A DNA stretch of 64,000 bases from positions 5,900,001 through 5,964,000 of the forward strand of contig CM036628.1 of NCBI GenBank assembly GCA_020746105.1, given 5' to 3'. Under the pieces are notes generated by a model. That model did no database searches. It saw only the letters and a list, made by a program, of their open reading frames with translations, and had not been told where the DNA came from. This stretch comes from Trogon surrucura (taxonomy: Eukaryota > Chordata > Aves > Trogoniformes > Trogonidae). How positions within the stretch are numbered: the stretch's first letter is position 1; the number at the start of each line of letters is the position of its first letter. The position numbers were made by a program, and so were the translations under genes. This document shows, one piece after another, positions 51,001 to 63,100 of the stretch.

Positions 51001-52380
51001 GGTGGTGGTGGAAAGAAATCCTCAGATGTTCAATATCTTCTGCAGCAGAACAGGAAAAGCAAAGGAGAGGTCACGCAGTAATTCAAGGCACGGGAGTCAC
51101 ACACTAATATATTTTCCACACACATTTCCAGAACTCTGCTTAAGTGACTGCTGCACATACAAGAAAAGCAAATCCAAAGGAACATCAACCAGGAATTGCC
51201 TCTTCCTGTACCTCCCTTTCAGAAACACAGGGAGATCATTTCTAATGAAACTCGTCCTTTATCATTTGAAAAAATAATCTGCAGGCAAGACTAAAGTCTG
51301 TTTCCAAATCCCTCCCACCACAAAAAAATGTTAATAATTTTGGTTCAGATACAAATTGATCACTTTAAGCTCAAAACCCTTCCTCCTTTCCCAATGCCTA
51401 CATTCACAGTTCTCTACCAATGCCACTATTTAGCTATCTGATGCAATGCTATAGTTAATTACAAAGCCAAAACTTATTTAAACTGTTCATTCTTCTATGC
51501 TAGAGGTTCCATTGTTCATCAGTAATTTATTTATTCTTAAGCTATTGGAGTACTTCTACTTACTGGTTTTTACCAGCCAATTTCTATCACCTGTGAGGAA
51601 GAAATCAAGAAACAACGAATGTATACTGAAAATACAAACACTGTTGGAAATCCTAAGCCATGTTTTGTTTAATTTCTCAGGTCACCTTATTTATGGATAC
51701 GTGGAATTAACTGCCATATCTGTACATCAAAATTTCATTTGAGCACAAAAATCCTATGATTAACATGGGTAACTACACAACGTGTTTTAGCGACTTCTGT
51801 CAGACCAAGGCAGTGGCCTTTTGTCTCCTGTTTCCAGTTTTATTAACTTAGGATGTTTCCACCAGCAGTCACAGCGGTTTCGCTGGAAACAATAAAAAAA
51901 AAAAAATAGAAACAAGCCATAAAAATAGTTGCCATATGGTAGAGAGTATGCAGAAATGGATTTAAGCATCTTAAAGCATTTCTGGCACTTCACAGTTTGA
52001 ACAGGAATCTAAAACAAGCATATGCCACCCTAGTCTATACACGTACGTATGAAGGTACCGCAAATACTCCTGTCAGTGAAAAGCTACGACCCTGCACTGG
52101 AAAATGTCGAAAACGCTTTTTCAAACGTCATTAGGCACTGATGTCTCACCAGAGTCTCACGACAAACAGTGCTCAGACATGCACATCAAGCACGATTCAC
52201 CTTTCAGCCAGATGAGAGGATGACGACACGTTCTGCACATCTCACTGAATGGAGAGGCCCAGGCGTTCCCACAGAGTTAAAACTGCCGGCCTTGCAACGC
52301 GCTGGATCTCTGGCCAGCAACATCCTCACAGGGTCTTTCAGCCACAATCTCCTTGACTTGAATGCAGTTGTTGCCGATCT
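48026..52380. other. AT-rich unannotated DNA, no gene seen
   Basis: No gene recognised; open frames are at most 113 codons. A GC-richer block at about 50310-50760 carries overlapping open frames on both strands without resemblance to a known protein. A run of guanines at 50989-51011 could form a quadruplex. A conserved-looking segment at about 49440-49800 is discussed as a finding. Confidence 0.6.
50989..51011 (+). repeat. G-rich tract, possible two-tetrad G-quadruplex
   Basis: Eight G are followed by five GG doublets separated by single A or T residues. This fits a two-layer quadruplex pattern, which is weaker than a three-layer one. No promoter is visible nearby. Confidence 0.6.
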
Positions 52381-53139
52381 TCATAGATTCATAGAACTGG
52401 CAGGGTTGGAAGGGACCTTAAAGATCATCTAGTTCCATCCCCTCCACCATGGGGAGGGACATCCCCCACTAGATCAGGCTGCCCAGAGCCCCATCCAACC
52501 TGGCCTTAAAAACTTCCAGGGATGGGGCTTCCACCACCTTTCTGGGCAACCTGTGCCAGTGTCTCACCACACTCATGGGGAAGAACTTCTTCCTAACGTC
52601 CAATCTGAACTGATCCATCTCTAGCTTCAATCCATTCCCCCTAGTCCTCTCATTACCCGACATCCTAAAAAGCCCCTCACCAGCTTTCTTGTAGCCCCCT
52701 TGAGATACTGGAAGGCCACAATAAGGTCTCCTCAGAGCCTTCTTTTCTCCAGACTGAACAACCTCAACTTTCTCAGTCTGTTGTCATAGGAGAGGTGCTC
52801 CAGCCCTCTGATCACCCTCATGGCCCTTCTTTGGACGCGCTCCAGCACATCCAGATCTCTCTTGTGCTGTGGGCTCCAGAACTGGACACAGTACTCCAGG
52901 TGGGGTCTCATGAGAGTGGAGTAGAGCGGGAGAATGACCTCCCTCGACCTGCTGGCCACACATCTCTTGATGCGGCCCAGGACACGATTGGCTTTCTGGG
53001 CTGTACGCACACACTGACGGCTCCTGTTGATCTTCTCCTCCACCAGTACCCCCAAGTCCTTTTCCTCAGGGCTGCTCTCAGGCCAATCACTGCCCAGCCT
53101 ATATCGGTGCTCAGGACTGCCCTGACCCAGGTTCAGGGT
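52381..53139 (-). mobile_element. CR1 LINE, 5'-truncated copy with ORF2 C-terminal third
   Basis: This is the longest transposon in the window. CR1 encodes an endonuclease/reverse transcriptase; only the end of that protein is left. On the minus strand an open frame runs from 53139 through [44 protein letters not shown] and LFSLEKRRL to a stop at 52732-52734. That stop is a TGA where CGA (Arg) is usual, the mark of CpG decay. About 35-40 bases further a one-base deletion near 52693-52697 shifts the frame. Reading then resumes through MSGNERTRGNGLKLEMD and [15 protein letters not shown] to the natural stop near 52470. The 3' untranslated region, hairpin and two octamers (ending at 52381) are intact. 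The endonuclease and the catalytic reverse transcriptase core are absent, so it cannot move itself. Confidence 0.96.
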
Positions 53140-56100
53140 GATATAAAACCATACTACTTATCTTCTCTGCATATCAGGGTATGTCCAATGCTAGAAGGTA
53201 TTTTTTTCACCGCTCAGTCTCTGAACTAACTCTCCCATATAGTGCAAAGCTCCATTTATTTGGCAGTTCTTGGCTGGGAGAAGGGGAAGTGGAAAAAAAG
53301 CCATGAAGAGCTACAGAGGTTTTGAAGTAGAGAGATATTAAAGAACAAGCATATAAGTAATGGAAATTTAACACGCTCCTTTAATCCAAGGCTGTAGTTC
53401 TATCAGAGATGTGCTTCTATCTTATTTCTAGCAGATAATTTCCAACTCATCTTACTTGTCTTCTTGTACACTTGTACTGGCAGCAGTCTCCTTAATGCAC
53501 AGATAACCACAGATGGCAGGGCTCCAGCTTCAGATGTAAGATTTTGAGATATAACATATAAATAAACCTTTCAGTACCCTAAAGCAGAGCTGTGAAAACT
53601 TGTTCTCAGAGTGAGTGCTGCTTTATGTATTTAGCTTGAGAGGCAATGCCACTCCACATAAGGATGCAGGAAAGGACAACACAATCGCACATTGAAGCAA
53701 CAAGTCTTCCCATACACGATTTAGCTCTGTATTTATTACCAATTTCGACTTTCTCAGCATCCATCGGTAAGAAGATTATGATTTGTATATTTAAAAAAAA
53801 AATTTTAGAATAAGATATTTTCAGTTTTTCTTGGCAAGAACATTTGTTATCAAAAGAATGACTCAATGTCTCCAAAATAAAAAAGAAAAAATCAGAATAC
53901 ATTATCTAAATACACTAAACCTAGATGAGAGATTTGACTGCAAAGGACAAAGCCTTAATGAAATGTTTTCTTCTGGGCATACCAAAGCCTTTCCCTTAAA
54001 TAAATTTTTAAAAAAACCAAAACCCAAAATATCATGCTCTTACATGAAATTGTATTAGGCTTCCACATAAAGCTCCCTTTACAAACCTGCAGATAATAAG
54101 ATTTCCATTTGCTTTTCCTGTTATGTTGCTTAAAAAACATGCATTACATTTTTCTCTAGAAAACAACTTCCCAAATTAGGGCAAAATGGGTTTATGTTAA
54201 GGACTTCATAGTTACGATTCACAGCAAAGAAAAAGTCAACTAGCCCACTGCTGCTGCGGCATACGAGTTACTAGCAAAGAAAGGAGAACAGGGAATTAAA
54301 TCATTTTGCAATCCACCACAAAACATTTGATACTGACTATATTTATGAAGCTTTATCACACCAATTTCAAAAATGTATCTGAAAAAAAACCAATTTCTAA
54401 CGAAACTATATTTCAAGTAACCTAACCCAAATAGTATGGGAGTATTTAGAAGTGGAAGTTTGTTATATACAATGGAATTTCACCAAAGCACTTGAAGGGT
54501 TCCCAGTCTCCCAAATCTACACCATCCTGGGTGACAAGCAGAAGATTATTTCCTGGGAGATTTCCTTGCTATTAAAAGGGAGTAATTTAGGATTTTTATT
54601 ATTTATTTTTTTAAGAGGGCTGAGCATTAATATCACCAAATCTAAGAACTGTTACAGAGAAATTCATACCCTAGGACAGAAGCTTACTTGAGAACCACCG
54701 ACAGTTATCCAACACATATCCAGGTTACAAGAATACCATTTCAGCTGCAGAAAAATTTGCAAGATTTCTACTCAGAACAATTTTCCAAGTGTGATATGCC
54801 TAGTTTTGTATGTTCAGTAATAAATGGCAGCAACATGCAAAAGAATCAGCACAGATTGGGAATTTGGCAAGACCATGCTTTCCAAGTTGGAAAACTCAAA
54901 GTATTCACCTATAGCATGAATATAGTAGAGATCTTATAACTTTTTTAAACGTTTCTCTTAAAATATGAGAAGTTTAGTCTTATCATCATGGAGCCCTTCT
55001 ACATCTTCTTTCAGTAAAGAGCACCTAAACATGGTCTACTCTGCAGACACAATCATGATCTCATGAGGGCCTCACTTGCACTTGTGGTTAACTTTGGTGG
55101 ATTGAAAATGTAGCAGTCACACTGCTGTTAATTTGTTCGTATTTATTCCTATTTGGTTGGATTATAGATCAGTTGGTGTCCTGCCAGACAACAGAAGAGC
55201 AACAGTATCTGGCAACTGAAGAGATTTAAAATAATTGGTGCAAACATACCAGCTCCAAAATAACTGAAGGTCTGGCTCCTGTTCAGTTGTCAAATTAAGT
55301 GTTATCTTAATTATAGGGTTTGGGCTTTTCTCTGAGCACAGTAGGTTTGATTTTTCTTCTCCTTTTGCTGTATAGCTACTGAATCCCAACTGTTACAGGA
55401 TTACCTTTTCATATCTTAATACTCCAGGCAACACAGCCATAGAGAAGCTGCCGCTTGAGAAAAAGAAATACAGAAAGGATGATTGCCAGAGGTAAACAAC
55501 ACAATGAGCTCCAATTCTGCAAGTAATACAGAGAAGGCTCCCATGAACTGAGAACCCTGGTGTCCTCTTCTCTGTATGCATCATCTCCGTTTATGGAATC
55601 GTTAAATTTGTTAATTAAAATCAGCCCTTAACAAAACTAAGGAAGGAAGAAGACTGTAGGCTGTAGTGTTTCATGAATCAAATAGGACACTGTATTGACC
55701 CATGTGTTTAATTCCTATTTCTCCTGTCGCCGTTACACCAGTTTTGTATCACTGCAATCTTGCCAGTACCTACAGACGCGCTCCAGATTCCCACTAATAT
55801 GCACAGCACAATCAGAGTAGATGGAAGAGAGGAGTTTTCAAAACCATAAAACACTCGTGTGAGGATTTCAAACACTTCTGTGGTTTTTTTGGGAAGGAAT
55901 TCATAGAGGAAATACGTGTAACCTTCACTCAGCTTTGTTTCCTCTGCAAAAAAATTCTGCTAGCTGTTATCAGGGCCAGCAGGGCTGTGTGATACCAAAG
56001 ATACTCCCAATGTTTTTGTTTAGTGAATTTGACAATGCAGTTTTGCATATCCTTTAGGATGGAATAAGAAAACAAATTTTCTTCCTGCTTAAAAATGGAA

Positions 56101-59100
56101 AAAGTAGAAGAAAAATCGGTCCCACAAGACTGAACAGAAACACTGCAGTTGTATTATTAGATCAACAACATAATACAAGCAATAGAGATTTATAGATGAA
56201 CGATAAGCTCCACTTTAGAAAGATCACTCTGATCTAATGGTTTCAGGTGATACAGAACTTTGATAAACTGTTCAGTCACTGTTAAAGACTTGGGTCCTAT
56301 TTGCTACTTGAGTTTGCCCTGTCATTGAATATTTTATCTCTTCTATCCGCTAGATTTATGCATCCCCATGAAATTTCTTTAGAAAATTAGTAATAACTGA
56401 AAGGTAATGATCAAAATATCTCAGCTCAGCTTTCGTTTTGAGAAGAACACATAGTATGGAAATATAGAAAATATTTATCCTCCCTTTGGAATGCCAACTA
56501 ATTTGATCAGCACAAGAGACAATTTAGCAGTAATTTCCGATCTGCTATCCAGCACCACTAGTAAAGGCTGCACTGATTGTTCAGTTGACACCCATTCAGC
56601 ACAAACACCTGTCGTACAGAAAATCTGAGTAATAATTGCTCTGCTAATGCCACATTGCACCATTTGGATAATGCACCTATTTTCTTCATGATCCACTTCT
56701 TCCCAGTAAAATTTGTGAAGTGACTACTTCTTGGTTCTGTACCTATGAAATGCATAATACTCGTGGTTACAGCAACTAGATTTGTGGTAAACATGAAGTT
56801 CAGTTTGGAACAGCTCACAAAAACCAAGCACAAGCAATCGAAAAGGAAAAATAACAGCGGAAGATTAAGTAACAAAATGAGTTCCTTGTGCACTTCACCT
56901 TGGCCTTTTTGCGTCTCAGACGAGCATACTTAAAACTTGACTTTTATAAAAACCACAGTGCTTTGATTAAAATAGCCACAACTTCAGTAAAGGATGACTT
57001 CTCCATCATCTTAAAGCCACTGACACACTATTACGCAGTGCTGATACTTCATTGAGCTCTATAAAGTCATGTCACATTGCGTAAAATTATTTCACTGAAC
57101 TACGTGGCAGATCATCTGTAACATGTTGTACTGTCCTCTTGCAAAATGCTACATTTTTAATATGTCCAAAGGCACAAAGAAAGCAAATTATTTTACCTGA
57201 GGGACAGTAGACTCTGCGCTCCCCTGCCAGAACTGTAAGCAGTCATGCACACTTAGGAAATACATTTTTCTTGTTTCTCTCTTCTTGGGGGTAAAAAAAT
57301 AAGTTAATGAAAAATGCCATCTTCAACAGCCTGCAAAAATTTCTTTTTCAAACTTCAATCCATGTTAGGTTTTTAGTTCATGAAGTCAGGATTCCCTATC
57401 ACGCAGGGTTAAGTACTGTCCAAGGACATCACTTTGCACGGTACTGTGCAACCCAAAGCCAAGAAATGCAAAGTAAATGTCATGTCATACCACTGACTTC
57501 AAAAGCTGTAGTTTCCTTCAGGTGGGAAGTCCAGATTATGAATTTAACTGCCTGATTCATAAAAGCAGAGGCATGCTTAGTACCTTTAGTACCTGAAAAT
57601 CCCATAAGAATACAATCCCTCTGAGGAAATCATCTTCATTATAAAGCACACCAAGCACTATGCGGTGACACTCACTGCAGCCCTCTCCTCTTCTGTCTCC
57701 ATACATATGCCACAGTGCATGCTAAAGCATTAGAAGGAAAATCTGGTAAATAGGTTGTCCCATGCCTTAGATAACAAGAGACAGGCACCCTCAGGGACCA
57801 GCCTACAGATACAGACACATCCCAAGTGCAGCAGCAGCAAGTTGTGTGGGAGATGACCTTGAGGAATCTCACCTCATGGGCAAGTAGTACTCGCTTTTGG
57901 CAGAACACATGCGCTACCTCCACAAAGCAGGTTACTATCCAACTCTTCAATCTTTATTTACACCAATCTCACATCAAACACAGAGAAATGGAAGGAAAAA
58001 ACAGATGCACCAAGGGTTTCTATTCTTTTACAAACCTTCTGTAAGGCTTCTTCCCCAACAGCACCCAAATGGTGGCTCCTTCCAGTTCTGGTTATACAAC
58101 ATTTTTCATGTTCTAATACATGAGAAAAGGAACACTATACTTTAGGAGGTCATCAGTTTTGAGTCTTAAAATCTTACTCTCACGGCTTCTTATAAATCAC
58201 TTTTAAAAAAAAAGAAAATAAAAAATTGTCTTCACCACAGTGCAGTATTTTACCATGTGGAAATATACTGTGCTAGGTCTTGCATCATTCAGGATTCAAA
58301 TCTGAAATGACTTTAAGATGACCACATTACAGCCCATTCAGTATACTTTTTGCCAAAGCATTAAGTCTTATTTCCAGACTCAAGACTCTAAGTAGAATTT
58401 GTGGTTTATTGGCTTAATACTAAAATCAATAAAAAAAATCTGTCTTCAGGTTATGATTTATTAAAACAGAAAACAAGAGGCTTTCTATGCAGTATCTTTT
58501 ACAAGTTATCTCTAATAAAACCAAACATATATCCAGTAGGACTTATACATACCCAGCAGGACTTGGACAAGCTATGGTTAAAGCATAGCGAAGCAGAGCT
58601 TAGAGGCCTGGAATCTAAAAAATCGAGGAAATACTGCTAAATACCTGTCTGCAGTGAAATGTGGTCAGAATTCATTCATGACTTATTCTGACCTCAATAG
58701 AGGAAAGTCTGGTACACCTGAGGTCAATAAAGGCCTTCACTCAAGCAAAACTTAATTTTACCGATCAGAAGCAGCAAGAGGAAAGAGCAGCTTGCTAAAG
58801 GAAAAATTACATATTCTTTTAGTTGATGAAAAAATGAATGATTTGGAACATTATGTTCTAAAAAATGTTCTTTTTACCCTTAACTTCAGTTGAAATGCAT
58901 TGTGCGCCCTCCCTTCGTACTTGGAAGGCGCCCCAAATGCTTTGAAGTTCATCAGCCTAATGAGGAAGTCCATATAGCTCAGGCAACTGCTGCATACTTA
59001 GCAGCTCCTAAAAAGGAGAACCATTAATAAACCTAAAGGGATGGTTATACAGATACAAATCCAAATTGACTTACTAGCTCTGCTGCTGACATGACTCATT

Positions 59101-60047
59101 GGACTCTGAGCACAAGATTTAAATATAACACGGAAAGGTATTACAGAAGTCTTTGCTTTGATTCACTGCAGCAATGAACATGATATACATATATATACAG
59201 CAAAAACAAAGCTACAGCTTTTATCAAAGTTTTGTAATCTTGGGATCAGATGTGTGCAATTACTGCACTATCTGAACCCTTTTAGGATTTTGACCTGACT
59301 CTAGCAGCCTGAATAAAGGAGTGCACTTTTTAAACAATCTACCAATACTCTAATGAAAAATAAGCCATATTTACTGTGTTAGATTTCTAGCTCTATGCAA
59401 GATTTATCTATTGAATGCCATAGGCTTAGACAAAGTCCTATGACTGAACAATGAGTAAAAGCAGAGTTTTCTATTGATACTCAAACACATGGTGGATAAC
59501 ATCCATGTCCAGGAAGCATCACTCACGACCTGTAAACCAGCTACACCCTTAAACTCTGAATTTCATTTTCTAACCTGAAATACAAGAAACACTTACATCA
59601 CCACGTTGTCCTAATAAAGCAATAAATTTTGATCATATAAAGGGAAGGCAAAGTATAATGTTTTCATGTTGCATAGCTTCATGAAATACTCCTGCTGTCT
59701 GCATATCCTCCAACACTTGGGTTTTCAGTGCTTGGTTTTTCTGTGCTCCTAATTACATTGTAGCTGAATTTCTTAAGAGAAAAAGAATTCAGAAGAAACA
59801 GACCTTTTAGAGACAAGGGCAGCAATTAAGCTGGAAATGCCTGCTTTTGCTTCAGCATAAACTGAAGCATAATTATGCAAGAGATGTTTCTACCATACCA
59901 CTTCATCATCCGTGTGCCAACAGAGAGGGTTGTTATTCCTGTTGGATGGAGGTACCATATTCAGTTCAGGCTGTGCCAGCGTGGAGTATCCGAAGTTGCC
60001 TAGTAATTGCAAATGCAAGTATAAAGAACTGAAAATCAAAAATCAAA
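53140..60047. other. AT-rich unannotated DNA, no gene seen
   Basis: No exon, RNA gene or large repeat recognised. Open frames are at most 111 codons, without family resemblance. A two-copy tandem 20-mer at 58529-58568 is listed separately. Confidence 0.6.
58529..58568. repeat. Imperfect 20-bp tandem duplication
   Basis: Units 58529-58548 and 58549-58568 share CCAG.AGGACTT and differ at four positions. It is a local duplication. Confidence 0.75.
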
Positions 60048-60120
60048 AGGGCACATGGAAAACGAGGAGATGGTTGGTGGCAACCAACATGGCTTCACCG
60101 AAGGCAAACCCTGCCTGACG
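60048..60120 (+). mobile_element. CR1 LINE internal fragment, reverse transcriptase region
   Basis: In the frame with codons at 60085-60120 the plus strand reads QHGFTEGKPCLTD. This matches the conserved QHGF.KGKSCLTN segment inside the reverse transcriptase domain of CR1 and related LINEs. The DNA immediately upstream (CACATGGAAAACGAGGAGAT, 60052-60071) also fits the CR1 consensus as I recall it. The match fades at about 60120, and no other part of the element is adjacent. It is an isolated internal scrap, probably the remainder of an older, longer CR1 copy. It is the only CR1 piece of the window on the plus strand. Confidence 0.72.
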
Positions 60121-63100
60121 GACTCCGAAGCCTGCAGACCTTGCTAAAACAAGGTACTGAAATCAAGTGTTTTATGGGCAAGGAAGCAAATGAGATAAAA
60201 TATCACTAACAATGCGCCCACCGATGCCAACAGTCAGCTAAGCTTGGAGTGCCTACACAGCATAACATGGGATACAGCACCAAGGTGACACTCAGACAGC
60301 AGTAGTAAGATGCCCAGTGGCCACCTCTACACACACAGGCTGTTACAGTCAGGAGCACTTCAAGTCATGAGGTCAGGCTATCAAGCATGATATATAAACA
60401 TATATTTTGCTCGGGTGCAATACAAATATGTATGCATCTCTGCAAATATACCTATATATGCATGACTTGATAGTCAAAAATAATCTTGATAAAATACAGC
60501 TGATGCTGCTGTTTTACTGTAGCCAGGTGAGCATGAAGTGCTAAACGCCACCTGGGGTTCAACATGGCACTGAAAGGGAACAGACTCTTCCTTTTCTGAG
60601 ACATATGTGCATTTAGTCATAAAAAGAGCAGATTACAAGCATCTCCCCAGAGTGTTCTAAGACAATAGAAGTAAAGTTATAACTTCAGCAACCATAATAT
60701 TCATAACTCAAAAAGGCTTCAAGCATATGTGCAACTTGTCATTACATTTTAAACAATCCAGATAGAATTAGATCATGAGACTGGATCAGATGTCTCAAAA
60801 AACCCACTCCTGTTGTCTCCCACATAAAGCGTTAGACAACACATAAAGCTTACTGAAAAATAAGCTTTTCACTAAACTTTTTAAAATAAATATGAAATAT
60901 TTTCAAAATAACTCCAAATTCTCTTCTTCGAGCTTGAATGATTACTCTTAATATTGCAATATTAAGTTTCCAAGATAGAATTTAGTACTGCATGAATGAA
61001 TGAGGGAGCAAATTCTGGCTTCCTTGTGCTTTCCTGTATATTCAAATTGTTTTCTTAACTTTATGTGTGAGCATAGGTACGTGCTTTCTTAGAATGTGAA
61101 ATGATACTAACAGCAGTCCATGCTGTCAAACTGCAAAGTAAACTGTGGGAATTTTTAACAAAAAGTGTAGGCTTTTTTTATTTTTTCTTGGCTTTTTGCT
61201 GCCTTCTCTCAAGCTTTTCTCATCAATTTGCATGTTAAACATGTGATTAAAGACAGCACTCCGCAGATGCCACCACGTAAAACAACTAGAGGAAAGAAAA
61301 GGGGAGGAGAAAACATGGAAATTTAATTTTACATACACAAATAAATAGATGGCAAACATGACCATGAAAGTAGACAAGCAGACAGCAAAAGCAGGGGTAA
61401 TAAAAAGTAAAGAACACCATCTGGGTGTCCTGGATGGCACAAATATTCTATCCCCTTCATCCAGCTGGCCAGGGGCTGGGACATGGTACAGCTAACGCTG
61501 CTAATGTGTTGGAGAAGCTCCGCCAGCTCTGTGCTGCCCAGCAATCTGCGTGTCTGGCTGCAGCAGGAATGAGGGCATTGGCACTTTACGTGGTAAAATG
61601 CAGTTTCCGTGAATCAAGATCGTTTTCCTTTTCACTTCAGTCGGCATCAGCTCAAGCCCTGAAGTTAACTGGCTGAACATCCTCCATCATTTTGAATTAA
61701 CATCTCTATGGATTGGTCACTTCTTTTCAAGACTCACTTCATAAAGGAGAAGACTGAAGGAAAACACACGAATAATTTTCCATATTTGCTACTGCAAAGA
61801 AGAAGTCAATAAACTACTCTCTGTGTCCATTAAGTACAGAGTAGACATAAGGGGATTAAAGTACAGCAAGGGGAATTTATATTGGATTTTGCCACATCTT
61901 CTAACAATTAAGGCAGGGAACATTGATACAAATCCCCCAGGGACACTATGTGATACTCATCATTGCAAGTTTCCAAGAAGAGGTTAGAGAACTTTTAAGA
62001 GAATGCTTTAGATACAGTCGATTCCAATTCAGGAAAACATGATGGAACAACTGGAGTAAGACAAGCTCTTAGAGTCTCTCCTGGCTCAAATTCTTGTGAC
62101 TATGACCTCCTGGGGTAAAAAAATCGTAACGGCTATTTGGTGAGATGACTATATTTTCTACAGCACAACACAACACACAAAAATACAGCCCCGCAGGAAT
62201 GTGAGTTTCAGCATTTTTGCTCTAAGATATAATGTAGCTTGCTGTCTTCACCCTTCAGTGATATTTTTTCTGTTCTGCTCCTTAATTATCTCTTAGATTA
62301 ATTACCATGTCCTGGCTTGCAGTCTTTCCTCACTTGTAAACGTTGCTAATTTGTCTGAGAAAAAGGCAGCAAGTTCAAACTTTGCAAGAATCTGAGAAGT
62401 ATGGTGATCGCCTCCAGAGGAAACAGCGGCGTAGGACATAGAGGTATTTCATCTGAAGGGTTTCTTAAACTTTAATATTTGTCACAGTTAAACAGTTAAC
62501 ATTCTAAATATAATAATATACTCCCAAATAGACTACGATCCTGCCTGAGAATTTTGCCAAGAATGGCACGAAGATGCTGCTCTTGCTATATACAGTTGCA
62601 AGGGTAGTTGATCCTGTGTTCGAAGAAAACTGTTCTGCATTTGCTTTTCTGTACTGTCCATGCACCCATGAATTATGCTGTACTATTTGCCATAGCCACA
62701 GCCCGGAGAAGAAACAGAGCAGAAGCCCTTTGTATTCAGCCTGTGCTGACCAAGATCAAGCTGGTTCATAAACAGAAAGAAGAAACATTTCTTGCCTGTT
62801 GAAGTGTACAGCAGTTCACACTGCACAGCTGTTAGTCAAGAAGAGCTTCCTTTCTAACATGGAAATACGTATTTCAGAAATTATACCCGTATGTTCATCG
62901 TGTGTTACGATATTGTCCAATAAAATGGACATGAATATGTAAATTACTTCTGAGAAATTTGTGACTTCACTAAATATTCCTGAAATAGAATGTGCAGTTA
63001 TAACTGAACACATAGCTTTTCCCAGAGACAATTCAAGAAACATTGCTAAATGAGATGCCAATTGATACGATCAGGAATAAAAATTCCATTCCAATGATGA

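Noticed and set aside
52795..53229. 144-codon plus-strand open frame
   Set aside because: It is the antisense shadow of the CR1 ORF2 remnant.
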